Source: Pseudomonas grandcourensis (lineage in GTDB: Bacteria; Pseudomonadota; Gammaproteobacteria; Pseudomonadales; Pseudomonadaceae). From it: a DNA stretch of 64,000 bases. The stretch covers positions 5,618,501-5,682,500 of the forward strand of contig NZ_CP150919.1 of NCBI RefSeq assembly GCF_039909015.1, read 5' to 3'. This document shows positions 40,559-49,912 of the stretch, in pieces. Below the pieces are notes generated by a model, which was not told the origin of the DNA, searched no databases, and was given only the letters and a program-made list of their open reading frames with translations. Positions within the stretch are counted from its first letter, which is position 1; each line of letters begins with the position of its first letter. The translations under genes were made by a program, and so were the position numbers.

Positions 40559-41002
40559 ATGTCAGCGCGGACAATTTACTCTGGAAAACACATCGTAATC
40601 TCTCACTGCCGGGACTGTGAAATCCCTGGCTACATGATTATTTCTCTTAAGCGGAACATATCAAGACTCGCAGAACTAAATTCGGCGGAAAGTGCTGAAC
40701 TGATGAAAGGCTTGGCATTTACGGAGCGAGCCATAAACACGCTATTTTCTCCTGAAAAAATATACATAATGCGTATTTCCGAACTCAATCATGAACTGCA
40801 TTTTCATGTTTTCCCCAGGTATGCCTCCGTAACCAAGTTATATTTGGCGGAACACAATGAACGCATTATTGATGGCCCCTTCTTTTTCAGCTGGACGCGA
40901 AAAAAGTTCAGTAGCTCACAGCCTGAGCCGACCCAAGAGGTATTGGACGCGCAATCAATTCTTACGGAAACCATCAAGGGCTATTTTTCGCAATCTCTGT
41001 AA
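40559..41002 (+). CDS. HIT-family (histidine triad) hydrolase-like protein, AT-rich
   Basis: 147 residues. The HIT motif is E-L-H-F-H-V-F-P-R (ISELNHELHFHVFPRY): the middle histidine, the nucleophile in the family, and the last are kept, but the first position is glutamate. HIT proteins cleave nucleotide phosphate bonds such as Ap4A or AMP adducts. Start ATG 40559 has a very strong GGGAGG 6 bases upstream; an ATG at 40535 is weaker. Base composition is clearly lower in GC than all neighbours and it uses codons such as TTA, ATA and AAA often, suggesting recent acquisition. Confidence 0.8.
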   Translation: MSARTIYSGKHIVISHCRDCEIPGYMIISLKRNISRLAELNSAESAELMKGLAFTERAINTLFSPEKIYIMRISELNHELHFHVFPRYASVTKLYLAEHNERIIDGPFFFSWTRKKFSSSQPEPTQEVLDAQSILTETIKGYFSQSL

Positions 41003-41091
41003 ACAAGACTGCTTTCGCCCCAGGCTTTGCAGAAACACATTCATCGGTATTGGGTCTGCCCTGAGGCACGGGCCTTTACGTCGCGTACAAA

Positions 41092-41121
41092 AAACCGGGC
41101 GACCTCGCGGCCGCCCGGTTT
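41092..41121 (-). terminator. phoH terminator
   Basis: A 10-bp stem aaaccgggcg/cgcccggttt; on the minus strand a run of six Ts follows. 11 bases after the phoH stop. Confidence 0.88.
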
Positions 41122-41132
41122 CGATGAAGCGA

Positions 41133-42527
41133 TTACAAATGCGTTTCGGCGTATTCGGCCAGTATCGAACGAGGTACCCCTTGCAGGGTGATGTGCACCC
41201 CGTTCGGGAAGTCCTTGAAGCGTTCAGTGAGGTAGGTCAGCCCGGAACTGGTCGCGGACAGGTAAGGGGTGTCGATCTGTGCCAGGTTGCCCAGGCACAC
41301 CACTTTGGAACCGGCGCCGGCACGGGTGATGATCGTTTTCATCTGGTGCGGCGTGAGGTTCTGGCATTCGTCGATCAAAATCAGGCTCTGCTGGAAGCTG
41401 CGGCCCCGGATGTAGTTGAGGGATTTGAACTGCAACGGCACTTTGCTGAGGATGTAGTCGACGCTGCCATGGGTGCTTTCGTCATCCATGTGCAAGGCTT
41501 CGAGGTTGTCGGTGATGGCGCCTAGCCACGGTTCCATTTTTTCCGCTTCGGTGCCAGGCAGGAAGCCGATTTCCTGGTCCAGGCCTTGCACGCTACGGGT
41601 GGCGATGATGCGCCGATAACGTTTGCTGACCATGGTCTGCTCGATCGCAGCGGCCAGCGCCAGGATGGTTTTACCCGAACCCGCGGCACCCGACAGGTTG
41701 ACCAGGTGGATGTCCGGATCGAGCAAGGCGTACAGCGCCAGGCTCTGATAGATATCACGCGGCTTGAGGCCCCAGGCTTCCTGGTGCAGCAGCGGCTCCT
41801 GGTGCAGGTCGAGGATCAGCAAGCGGTCTTCTTCAATCTCCTTGATCCAGCCGACAAAGCCCTGTTCATCAATGATGAATTCGTTGATGTGCACCGCCGG
41901 CAGGTTGTCGATCAATTGCACCTGATGCCAGGTGCGGCCGTGGTCCTGACGGGTTTCGACCTTGCTCACGCGGTCCCAGAAAGAGCCGGTCATGTTGTGG
42001 TAGCCGTTGGGCAGCAAGGACACGTCATCGACCAGTTGGTCGGTGCTGTAGTCCTCCGCCGCGATCCCGCAGGCGCGCGCCTTGAGGCGCATGTTGATGT
42101 CTTTGGTGACCAGCACCACGGGCTTCTTCGGGTCGCGCGCGTGCAGGTCGATCAGTTGGTTGATGATTTTGTTGTCGTTCAGGTGCTCGGGCAGAATCAG
42201 GTTCGGCTCGGCATGCTTGCTCATCAGAATTGACAGCAAACCCTTGGGTCCGCTTTTGCCACGCTGGATCGGCACACCCTGCTCGACGTCCTCGGGTGAG
42301 GCATCGCCCAAGGTCTTGTCGATCAGGCGGATGGCCTGGCGGCATTCGGCGGCTACGCTGTGATGCCCGCTCTTGAGCTTGTCGAGCTCTTCAAGCACGG
42401 TCATCGGGATCGCGACGTGGTGTTCTTCGAAGTTAAGCAGCGCGTTTGGATCGTGAATCAATACGTTGGTATCGAGTACATAAAGGATTGGCTGGTTGGA
42501 AGAAGAGCTACGTCCGTGATCATCCAT
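41133..42527 (-). CDS. PhoH-family ATPase with N-terminal PIN domain
   Basis: 464 residues. The PIN (RNase-like) domain (about 13-150) shows the acidic residues in YVLDTNVLIHDP (D19), LEELD (E46, E47) and VTKDINMRLKA. The C-terminal PhoH P-loop domain has Walker A GAAGSGKT (about 280-287) and Walker B LILIDECQNLTP. Such PIN-PhoH (PhoH2-type) proteins are described as coupled RNA helicase/RNase enzymes. RBS AAAGGTGA upstream of the ATG. Its function in Pseudomonas is not established. Confidence 0.92.
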   Translation of the reverse strand: MDDHGRSSSSNQPILYVLDTNVLIHDPNALLNFEEHHVAIPMTVLEELDKLKSGHHSVAAECRQAIRLIDKTLGDASPEDVEQGVPIQRGKSGPKGLLSILMSKHAEPNLILPEHLNDNKIINQLIDLHARDPKKPVVLVTKDINMRLKARACGIAAEDYSTDQLVDDVSLLPNGYHNMTGSFWDRVSKVETRQDHGRTWHQVQLIDNLPAVHINEFIIDEQGFVGWIKEIEEDRLLILDLHQEPLLHQEAWGLKPRDIYQSLALYALLDPDIHLVNLSGAAGSGKTILALAAAIEQTMVSKRYRRIIATRSVQGLDQEIGFLPGTEAEKMEPWLGAITDNLEALHMDDESTHGSVDYILSKVPLQFKSLNYIRGRSFQQSLILIDECQNLTPHQMKTIITRAGAGSKVVCLGNLAQIDTPYLSATSSGLTYLTERFKDFPNGVHITLQGVPRSILAEYAETHL

Positions 42528-42862
42528 ACTCGGTCACCTTTGTGGGAGCCATTCGACGCAATACCTTGACAGTGCTGCGCCTCGAAGTGACTGCCGAATA
42601 CACCTGCGGGGACTCAAGTGTTCTGCATACATGCGGGGTCTTGGAAGACGCCACCTGTGTTGCAGGTTTCGGCGGTCTGTCTTCGTAATACTCCAAAACG
42701 TGTGACAAAAAAAATACTTTGACGCTTTTTTGAAATTTATTTTTCAGATTGACCAATAGCACTTGGCGGACTGCCATCACCCGTTTAAAGTCGGAAGTCC
42801 ACCTGCAACGAATCCCCTTCCAAAATCGCCACAAACCCAATGTTTACGGGGTTTTGTCGTTT
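42528..42862. other. Intergenic region upstream of phoH
   Basis: 335 bp. It should hold the phoH promoter and the end of the deacetylase transcript. A weak hairpin (42832-42857) lies just after the deacetylase stop. An A/T tract (about 42707-42745) is notable. No gene is supported. Confidence 0.5.
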
Positions 42863-43987
42863 TCAGCGAAACGCATCCTGGCAATCCTCCCAGCCGATCC
42901 CGACAGGCGCCGTTTGCGTGACCAGCCACGGCAACGCCGTTTTCACTGCGTCCTGTTTCACATTGAAATTGATCACCCCGTGCCGCCACAGCAGCATCAG
43001 GGTCAGCACCCGTTGCGCACTCGGGTTGCCCTTGAGTTTACCGGCACCGTCCTGGGCATCGATGTCCCACAACGCTACCTGCAACCCCTGAGTCTTGAAG
43101 AAGCCTTCGGCATCGGAACGGCGCTGACCATCGGGCGGGCGGAACAGCGGCACGTAGTTCTCCGGCAGCTTGCTCTTGACCAGTTCGGCGCTGCGGCGCA
43201 CCGAGTCCTGCCAGTCCTGCCAGTGACTGTGGGAACGGAACTCCCAGCCTTGTACGCCGATGCACTGGCTCGAGTAGGTCGCTTGCAGGTTACTCACCGA
43301 AGCTTCGGCCAAACGCGCCTGGATGTCCTTGCCGAGGACAAAGAACGTCCCGCTCAGGTTCGACTTGCGCAGGTACTCGCTGACCCAGGCGGTGTTATCC
43401 GGCGCGGCGTTGGCGGCGCTGTCGAAGCTCAGCAGAAACAGCCGGTCATGCATCCCGTCGCCACTGCGCTCATAGTCGCCAAAATGATCGACTTCGCTGC
43501 TGGTTTGCGGGAACAGAGCGGCCTTGCGCAACTGTTCGTCCAGGTACTGGGTGTGGAACACACGGCTCGGCTCGGCCCACTTGATGTAGTAGCTGTCTGC
43601 GCCGACCTGGAACTTGGCGGCCTGTTCGCGCAAGGTGGGCATGTCTTCGACCAGAAAGCAGAAGGAGGCATCCTGGTCGCAGCTCTGTTGGGCGAAATTG
43701 TAGTTGGCCAGCAGCCGTTGCCACATGCGCTGGCGAACCCGGTTGACCGACTCCAGATTGATCGTGCGCAGGCCCAGGCGCTGGGCCAGGGCAGGTTCGT
43801 CCAGCGCCTCGCTGGCCAACAGGACACTGGAAAACATGAGGATCTCGGCCCTCGACGCCACGTCGAACAGCGTCGGGTTACCGAGCTTTTCCGGCCAGGT
43901 GCTGCGATCGAGCGTCGCCACATCGCCCTGTGCCGCGATGGCGCCGAAGCTCAGTAGCCAGATCGAGATGAGTAAAGCGATACGCAA
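42863..43987 (-). CDS. Secreted polysaccharide-deacetylase-like protein
   Basis: 374 residues with a clear signal peptide if started at the TTG of 43987 ([20 protein letters not shown]), which has GGAG 8 bases upstream. The frame is open 37 codons further but that part is hydrophilic and would bury the signal. The C-terminal half has a NodB fold: [44 protein letters not shown] and [11 protein letters not shown]. Motif 1 has D but not the usual DD, and motif 2 is H-S-H rather than H-x3-H, so metal binding is unusual. It lies between phoH and yaaA, 1.7 kb from the alginate operon. The substrate is unknown. Confidence 0.78.
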   Translation of the reverse strand: MRIALLISIWLLSFGAIAAQGDVATLDRSTWPEKLGNPTLFDVASRAEILMFSSVLLASEALDEPALAQRLGLRTINLESVNRVRQRMWQRLLANYNFAQQSCDQDASFCFLVEDMPTLREQAAKFQVGADSYYIKWAEPSRVFHTQYLDEQLRKAALFPQTSSEVDHFGDYERSGDGMHDRLFLLSFDSAANAAPDNTAWVSEYLRKSNLSGTFFVLGKDIQARLAEASVSNLQATYSSQCIGVQGWEFRSHSHWQDWQDSVRRSAELVKSKLPENYVPLFRPPDGQRRSDAEGFFKTQGLQVALWDIDAQDGAGKLKGNPSAQRVLTLMLLWRHGVINFNVKQDAVKTALPWLVTQTAPVGIGWEDCQDAFR

Positions 43988-44137
43988 TGGGATGTCTCCA
44001 TAACAAAACCCGCGCGGCACTATATCCCGGGAAAACCAAAAGATCCCACGACACCACCGATCACCTATGGCCTCGATAGCTGGAGTCAACGAGGACAACC
44101 CCCTAGAATCGCCGCCACGATTAAAGGAGACGACTTC

Positions 44138-44917
44138 ATGCTGATGGTGATTTCACCCGCCAAGACCCTCGACTATGAAACACCGCCGGCGACCCAGCGC
44201 TTCACCCAGCCGCAGTACCTCGACCACTCCCAGGAGTTGATCCTGCAATTGCGCGAGCTGACGCCCGCGCAAATCAGCGAGTTGATGCACGTTTCCGACA
44301 AGATCGGTGGGCTCAACGCCGCGCGTTTCGGCAGCTGGACGCCTGCGTTCACACCAGAAAACGCCAAGCAGGCGCTGCTGGCCTTCAAGGGCGATGTGTA
44401 CACCGGCATGAATGCGCAAACCCTCAGCGAAGCCGACTTCGACTACGCCCAAAAACACCTGCGCATGCTCTCGGGCCTCTATGGCATGCTGCGTCCGCTG
44501 GACCTGATGCAGCCCTATCGACTGGAAATGGGTACCAAACTGGCCAACGCCCGGGGCAAGGATCTGTATGCCTTCTGGGGTACACGCATCAGCGAATGGC
44601 TGAACGAAGCCCTGGTCGATCAAGGCGATGACGTGCTGCTCAACCTGGCGTCCAACGAGTACTTTTCGGCGGTCAAGCGCAACGCCTTGAACGCGCGCAT
44701 CATCAATACCGAATTCAAGGATCTGAAGAACGGCCAGTACAAGATCATCAGCTTCTACGCGAAAAAGGCCCGCGGCTTGATGAGCCGCTTCGTCATCGAG
44801 GAACGCATCAACGACCCGGCCGCCCTCAAGCAGTTCGACGTTCAGGGCTATCGATACAGCGTCGAACAGTCCAAGCCGGACAATCTGGTGTTTCTACGCG
44901 ACCACGCACCAGAGTGA
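44138..44917 (+). CDS. yaaA: Peroxide stress protein YaaA (DUF328)
   Basis: 259 residues, the usual length. Begins [19 protein letters not shown], a hallmark of the family, and has [22 protein letters not shown]. coli YaaA lowers free intracellular iron during hydrogen peroxide stress and is OxyR-induced. Start has AAGGAG 9 bases upstream. Confidence 0.94.
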   Translation: MLMVISPAKTLDYETPPATQRFTQPQYLDHSQELILQLRELTPAQISELMHVSDKIGGLNAARFGSWTPAFTPENAKQALLAFKGDVYTGMNAQTLSEADFDYAQKHLRMLSGLYGMLRPLDLMQPYRLEMGTKLANARGKDLYAFWGTRISEWLNEALVDQGDDVLLNLASNEYFSAVKRNALNARIINTEFKDLKNGQYKIISFYAKKARGLMSRFVIEERINDPAALKQFDVQGYRYSVEQSKPDNLVFLRDHAPE

Positions 44918-44924
44918 TGCATCC

Positions 44925-44963
44925 GGTCGGCGCACGACCTCCTCCCCCCCTGGTGCGCCGACC
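44925..44963 (+). other. Hairpin after yaaA
   Basis: An 11-bp perfect stem ggtcggcgcac/gtgcgccgacc with a 17-nt loop, 8 bases past the yaaA stop; no T-run. Confidence 0.5.
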
Positions 44964-45229
44964 CTTGACTCACTTCAGCCTTCCCCGCCATTTCGCCATT
45001 TTTATGGCGCCAGAAAAATAACGACCAGTTTTCTAACTTTAGTTTCACTCGACTTCAATCATTTTTTTGCGTAGTGGCACTGACTTTTTTTAACAGTAGT
45101 GGCACAAAAATATCCCGCCCAATGATTCGCCTATATATAAAGGGCGAAACGGTAAGTGCTATCAGTTTGAGAGCAGTGCCATCTTTCTCAATATTTCAAA
45201 AAATTTCAGATTTCGCGATGAGCGGACTG

Positions 45230-45256
45230 GAACTATGTCAAAACGCGCCGCTCATA
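45230..45256 (+). promoter_or_regulatory. Candidate AlgU (sigma-22) promoter for algD
   Basis: GAACTA-N16-TCATA, compared with the AlgU consensus GAACTT-N16/17-TCTGA (5 of 6 and 3 of 5). It would give a leader of about 465 nt, similar in style to the long algD leader in P. aeruginosa. Other weaker matches exist closer to algD. Confidence 0.35.
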
Positions 45257-45456
45257 CCACCCGTAACGATTCTCGCCGAGCGTGTACGAGATAACTTACG
45301 CAGATAAGCGATTCTTGTAGCGAAGTTGTAATACTAACTTGCGCTGACTAATCACTGATTTGGACAACAGCAAGCGGACAGGAGATAACGCGGCATGACT
45401 ATCCCCTACAAGGCCACGGCAGCGCCCCTATAAACGTGCTCACCCGAGCCCCCAAG

Positions 45457-45510
45457 CGCTTGATCCACGGGCTTTCGGCCTGAGATCAAGCGTGCAACAC
45501 CTTTTTGCAC
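45457..45510 (+). promoter_or_regulatory. Tandem hairpins in the algD leader
   Basis: Stem cgcttgatc/gatcaagcg (45457-45465 with 45484-45492) has an inner stem ggc/gcc. It abuts and shares the bases at 45492 with gtgcaa/ttgcac (45492-45497 with 45505-45510). Just downstream 45515-45532 can form a small stem around a GGA, and gcact/agtgc pairs at 45650-45663. GGA motifs (aggaga, aaggagga) suggest possible control by RsmA/CsrA-type proteins, an inference. Confidence 0.5.
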
Positions 45511-45729
45511 CTGCATCCCCTGAAAGGAGGATCGGCTGCATAACAGGGCAAATCATAACAACAAGGCCTAGTTGCGCACACCTTGAGTGCATTTATTTAG
45601 ACACTCGTAACTTATATGCCAGCACACGGCATTGTTGCGCCTGAAAGTCGCACTTGCGAGTGCACTAAAACCGCTGAACACCATTAACTCCGGCCATCTA
45701 ATGGCTTGATCAATACAGAGGTAATTGCG

Positions 45730-47046
45730 ATGCGCATCAGCATTTTTGGTTTGGGTTACGTCGGCGCAGTATGTGCCGGTTGCCTGTCTGCACGGGGCCA
45801 TGACGTCGTTGGCGTCGATGTGGCCAAAGACAAGATCGATATGATCAATGCCGGCAAATCGCCGATCGTTGAACCGGGTCTGGGTGAACTTCTGGCCCAG
45901 GGCATCCAGACAGGTCGTCTGCGTGGCACCACCAACTTCGCCGAGGCGATTCGCGACACCGACCTGTCGATGATCTGCGTGGGCACGCCGAGCAAGAAGA
46001 ACGGCGACCTGGAGCTGAACTACATCGAAGCCGTGTGCCGCGAAATCGGTTTTGTCCTGCGTGACAAGACCACCCGCCACACCATCGTCGTACGCAGCAC
46101 CGTGCTGCCAGGCACCGTGGCCAACGTGGTCATCCCGATTCTCGAAGACTGCTCCGGCAAGAAGGCCGGTGTTGATTTCGGCGTGGCCGTGAACCCTGAG
46201 TTCCTGCGCGAAAGCACCGCCATCGCCGACTACGACCAACCGCCAATGACCGTCATCGGCGAATTCGACAAGGCGTCCGGCGACGTTCTGCAATCGCTGT
46301 ACGAAGAGCTCGACGCACCGATCATCCGCAAGGACATCGCGGTCGCCGAGATGATCAAGTACACCTGCAACGTGTGGCACGCCACCAAGGTCACCTTCGC
46401 CAACGAAATCGGCAACATCGCCAAGGCCGTCGGCGTCGACGGTCGCGAAGTGATGGACGTGGTCTGCCAGGACAAGACCCTCAACCTGTCCCAGTACTAC
46501 ATGCGCCCAGGCTTCGCCTTCGGCGGCTCGTGCCTGCCAAAAGACGTGCGTGCCCTGACCTACCGCGCCAGCTCCCTGGACGTGGAAGCCCCGTTGCTCA
46601 ACTCGCTGATGCGCAGCAACGAATCCCAGGTGCAGAACGCTTTCGACATCGTCTCCAGCCACGACAAACGCAAAGTCGCCCTGCTGGGCTTGAGCTTCAA
46701 GGCCGGCACCGACGACCTGCGCGAAAGCCCGCTGGTCGACCTGGCGGAAATGCTGATCGGCAAGGGCTACGACCTGAGCATCTACGACAGCAACGTCGAG
46801 TACGCCCGCGTTCACGGTGCGAACAAGGACTACATCGAGTCGAAGATCCCTCACGTCTCGTCCTTGCTGAACTCCGATTTCGACGCGGTGATCAACAACT
46901 CCGACGTGATCATCCTCGGCAACCGTGACGAGAAATTCCGCGCCCTGGTGCAGGAAGTTCCACACGGCAAGCAGGTGATCGACCTGGTGGGCTTCATGTC
47001 CAAGGCCACCAGCACAACTGCCCGCACTGAAGGCATTTGCTGGTAA
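45730..47046 (+). CDS. algD: GDP-mannose 6-dehydrogenase
   Basis: A 438-residue enzyme that oxidises GDP-mannose twice to GDP-mannuronic acid, the alginate precursor and the committed step. N-terminal NAD motif [15 protein letters not shown]; catalytic C268 in [17 protein letters not shown]-terminal UDP/GDP-sugar-binding domain. Start 45730 has AGAGG 8 bases upstream; a frame back to 45706 has no ribosome site. It is the first gene of the alginate operon. Confidence 0.98.
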   Translation: MRISIFGLGYVGAVCAGCLSARGHDVVGVDVAKDKIDMINAGKSPIVEPGLGELLAQGIQTGRLRGTTNFAEAIRDTDLSMICVGTPSKKNGDLELNYIEAVCREIGFVLRDKTTRHTIVVRSTVLPGTVANVVIPILEDCSGKKAGVDFGVAVNPEFLRESTAIADYDQPPMTVIGEFDKASGDVLQSLYEELDAPIIRKDIAVAEMIKYTCNVWHATKVTFANEIGNIAKAVGVDGREVMDVVCQDKTLNLSQYYMRPGFAFGGSCLPKDVRALTYRASSLDVEAPLLNSLMRSNESQVQNAFDIVSSHDKRKVALLGLSFKAGTDDLRESPLVDLAEMLIGKGYDLSIYDSNVEYARVHGANKDYIESKIPHVSSLLNSDFDAVINNSDVIILGNRDEKFRALVQEVPHGKQVIDLVGFMSKATSTTARTEGICW

Positions 47047-47054
47047 CCACGGTT

Positions 47055-47141
47055 CCGTAGGAGCTGGCGAAGCCTGCGATCCTTTGGCGCCTTCAGGGGC
47101 GCCAAAGGTTCCTGGATCGCAGCCTGCGGCAGCTCCTACGG
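47055..47141. repeat. Long REP hairpin between algD and alg8
   Basis: Outer arms ccgtaggagctg/cagctcctacgg (47055-47066 with 47130-47141), then gcgatcc/ggatcgc (47076-47082 with 47114-47120) and an 11-bp inner stem cctttggcgcc/ggcgccaaagg (47081-47091 with 47098-47108). It occupies half of the 169-bp gap and can fold the message into one extended hairpin. Confidence 0.85.
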
Positions 47142-47215
47142 GCTGCTTTCTACGCCTGCCAAAACCCCATCGGGCCACCCCAAAGGCTCGCCCGAGATCG
47201 AGACGGATGCAGATT

Positions 47216-48697
47216 ATGCACAGGCTAAAGCACGGCCTACTCCAGGCCGCCGGTTGGCTGTTCTACCTGAGTTTACTGATGGGCCTCGCCATGGCGTTGC
47301 CCGTGTCCACGTTCGACTCCGAGTCGAAGGACTTCATTTTCCTGATTGGCGCCGTAGGTATCTGGCGCTACTCGATGGGTGCCACGCACTTTGTGCGCGG
47401 CATGATTTTTCTGTACATCGTCTACCCGTACCTGCGGCGCAAAGTGCGCAAGCTGGGCAAAGCGGCTGACCCGTCCCACGTGTTCCTGATGGTCACCAGT
47501 TTCCGCATCGATGCCCTGACCACCGCGCAGGTCTACAGCTCGGTGATCCGCGAAGCCATCGACTGCGGCCTGCCGACCACCGTGGTCTGCTCCATCGTGG
47601 AGATGTCCGATGAGCTGCTGGTCAAAAGCCTGTGGAACCGGATGAACCCGCCGTCCCGGGTCAAGCTCGACTTCGTGCGCATTCCGGGCACCGGCAAACG
47701 CGATGGCCTGGCCTACGGCTTCCGCGCCATCTCCCGGCACCTGCCGGATGATCGCGCAGTGGTCGCGGTGATCGATGGCGACACCGTGCTGGCCGAAGGC
47801 GTGGTGCTCAAGACTGTGCCGTGGTTCCAGCTGTTCGGCAACGTCGGTGGCCTGACCACCAACGAATTCTGCGAAGTGCGCGGCGGCTACATCATGAGCG
47901 AATGGCACAAGCTGCGTTTCGCCCAGCGCCACATCAACATGTGCTCGATGGCCTTGTCCAAGCGCGTGCTGACCATGACCGGCCGCATGTCGGTGTTCCG
48001 CGCCACCGTGGTCACCAACCCGGACTTCATCGCCGACGTGGAAAGCGACTCGCTGCAACACTGGCGCCTGGGTCGCTTCAAGTTCCTAACCGGCGATGAC
48101 AAGTCGAGCTGGTTCAGCCTGATGCGCCTGGGCTACGACACGTTCTACGTGCCCGACGCGGCGATCAACACCGTTGAACACCCGCCGGAAAAGAGCTTCA
48201 TCAAGGCCAGCCGCAAACTGATGTTCCGCTGGTACGGCAACAACCTGCGGCAGAACTCCCGAGCCCTGGGCCTGGGGATCAAACGCCTCGGCGTGTTCAC
48301 TTCGGTAGTGCTGTTCGACCAGCGCGTGTCGATGTGGACCTCGCTGCTGGGCCTGACCGTGGCGCTGATCGCCAGCTTCAAGTACGGCACCGCGTTCATC
48401 CTGGTGTACCTGCTGTGGATCGGCATCACCCGGTTCATCCTGACCTTGTTGCTGTCGTGCTCCGGACACCGGATCGGCCCGGCCTACCCGGCGATTCTCT
48501 ATTACAACCAGATCGTCGGCGCGCTGGTGAAGATCTACGTGTTCTTCCGCCTCGACCAACAGTCCTGGACTCGCCAACCCACTTCTCTGACCCGTGATCT
48601 CGCCAGCTTTCAACGTTGGTTCAACACCTGGTCGTCTCGGACCATGACCTTCTCTGCCGGCAGCATTTTTGTCGCCGTGCTGCTGTTGATGGTCTGA
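47216..48697 (+). CDS. alg8: Alginate polymerase catalytic subunit Alg8
   Basis: A 493-residue inner-membrane family 2 glycosyltransferase polymerising mannuronate from GDP-mannuronic acid. Two N-terminal helices, a cytoplasmic GT2 domain with D187-G-D189 (VIDGDT) and D294-D295-K296 (GDDKSSWF), the [11 protein letters not shown] acceptor motif, and C-terminal helices. Start at 47216 ([14 protein letters not shown]) fits homologues; ATG 47207, three codons earlier, has a comparable ribosome site and cannot be excluded. It works with Alg44. Confidence 0.96.
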   Translation: MHRLKHGLLQAAGWLFYLSLLMGLAMALPVSTFDSESKDFIFLIGAVGIWRYSMGATHFVRGMIFLYIVYPYLRRKVRKLGKAADPSHVFLMVTSFRIDALTTAQVYSSVIREAIDCGLPTTVVCSIVEMSDELLVKSLWNRMNPPSRVKLDFVRIPGTGKRDGLAYGFRAISRHLPDDRAVVAVIDGDTVLAEGVVLKTVPWFQLFGNVGGLTTNEFCEVRGGYIMSEWHKLRFAQRHINMCSMALSKRVLTMTGRMSVFRATVVTNPDFIADVESDSLQHWRLGRFKFLTGDDKSSWFSLMRLGYDTFYVPDAAINTVEHPPEKSFIKASRKLMFRWYGNNLRQNSRALGLGIKRLGVFTSVVLFDQRVSMWTSLLGLTVALIASFKYGTAFILVYLLWIGITRFILTLLLSCSGHRIGPAYPAILYYNQIVGALVKIYVFFRLDQQSWTRQPTSLTRDLASFQRWFNTWSSRTMTFSAGSIFVAVLLLMV

Positions 48698-48733
48698 CCG
48701 AACTCGCCTGAATTAACTAGGAAAACGCCCCCT

Positions 48734-49903
48734 ATGAATACCGCCGTCAACGCCAACGTAGTGCACGAATCCGAAGCCCAGCGCCAACATGCCCGAGTGA
48801 AAATCCCGGCCAAGTTGCGTTTCTTCGGCCCAGACCGGACGCCGGTCGAAGCCCGGGTGATCGACCTGTCCGCCGGTGGCCTGGCGTTCAACGCCGGTCA
48901 ATTGCCGCTGAAGATGGGTGACGTGTACAAGGCCCGCCTGCAATTCGTCATCGACAACCTCGGCCTGGCCATGGACGTCGAGTTGCAGGTCCGCTCTTTC
49001 GATCGCGAGACCGGACGCGCCGGCTGCCAGTTCCAGAACCTGGAACCACGGGACATCTCGACCCTGCGCCACCTGATCACTTCGCACCTGGCTGGCGACA
49101 TTGTCAGCGTGGGTGAAATGCTGGCGACCCTGCAGCGCGACAATTTCACCAAGGCGCGCAAGTTGAAGGACGGCGGCCACGGCATGACCGCGTTCGGCCG
49201 CATGAAAGCCGTGACCTTCAGCCTGGGGATCTTCGTTGTCGGCCTGGCTGCATTCGGCTTTGTTTTCAAATCGGTGTACGGCATGTACTTCGTCAGCCAC
49301 GCCCAGGCTGGCCTGGTCAGCGTGCCGGGCGTGAACATCACCATGCCCCGCGACGGCACCGTGCAGAGCCTGGTGAAAGCCGACGGCGTGGCCGCCAAGG
49401 GCGCACCGCTGGCGACCTTCAGCACCAGCATGCTCGACGTGCTCAAGGGCCATCTGGACGAAGACCAACTGCAACCGGCCAAGGTTGAAGAACTGTTCGG
49501 CAAGCAGATGACCGGTACCCTGACCTCGCCTTGCGACTGCACCGTGGCCCAGCAAATGGTCGCCAACGGTCAGTACGCCAGCAAGGGCGACGTGATCTTC
49601 CAACTGGTGCCGCGCAACAGCGAAGCCAATGTTGAAGCGCGCTTCTCCTATCGCCAGTTCGGCGACGTACGCCCGGGTACTTCGGTGCGCTTCCAGATCG
49701 CCGGCGAGGACAAGAGCCGCACCGGCAAGATCGTCAGCAGCACCAGCCTGAAAAGCGCCGACCTGTCCTCGGACATCCGCGTGCTGATCCAGCCGGACGA
49801 AACCCTGGACAGCTCCCTCGCCGGCCGCCCGGTGGAAGTGAACAGCGACCGTGGCCCGAACCTGAACTGGCTGATCGACAAAGCCATGGCTGTCGGTCTT
49901 TAA
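48734..49903 (+). CDS. alg44: Alginate c-di-GMP receptor and co-polymerase Alg44
   Basis: 389 residues: cytoplasmic PilZ domain with R17-x3-R21 and D44-x-S46-x2-G49 (DLSAGG), the c-di-GMP-binding residues, at the same positions as in P. aeruginosa; one transmembrane helix (about 160-178); a periplasmic HlyD-like domain. Binding of c-di-GMP turns on Alg8. Ten bases before algK. Confidence 0.97.
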   Translation: MNTAVNANVVHESEAQRQHARVKIPAKLRFFGPDRTPVEARVIDLSAGGLAFNAGQLPLKMGDVYKARLQFVIDNLGLAMDVELQVRSFDRETGRAGCQFQNLEPRDISTLRHLITSHLAGDIVSVGEMLATLQRDNFTKARKLKDGGHGMTAFGRMKAVTFSLGIFVVGLAAFGFVFKSVYGMYFVSHAQAGLVSVPGVNITMPRDGTVQSLVKADGVAAKGAPLATFSTSMLDVLKGHLDEDQLQPAKVEELFGKQMTGTLTSPCDCTVAQQMVANGQYASKGDVIFQLVPRNSEANVEARFSYRQFGDVRPGTSVRFQIAGEDKSRTGKIVSSTSLKSADLSSDIRVLIQPDETLDSSLAGRPVEVNSDRGPNLNWLIDKAMAVGL

Positions 49904-49912
49904 GTCGAGGAC

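Larger units (their letters stand above)
44918..45729. other. Long control region upstream of algD
   Basis: 812 bp without a supported gene. It contains an 11-bp-stem hairpin just after yaaA (44925-44963), an AT-rich part (about 45000-45350), a candidate AlgU promoter (45230-45256), and a hairpin-rich leader (45457-45663). Long upstream control is known for algD (AlgU, AlgR, AlgB, AmrZ). I found no convincing match to the AlgR site CCGTTCGTC. A 77-codon frame at 45074 has no ribosome site and is rejected. Confidence 0.7.

Noticed and set aside
45074..45307. 77-codon frame in the algD upstream region
   Set aside because: GTG start without ribosome site, AT-rich composition, no family similarity, overlaps the candidate AlgU promoter.
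44918..45729. AlgR binding sites upstream of algD
   Set aside because: Only partial matches such as ACCGTTTCGCC (minus strand near 45143) were seen; not good enough to annotate.
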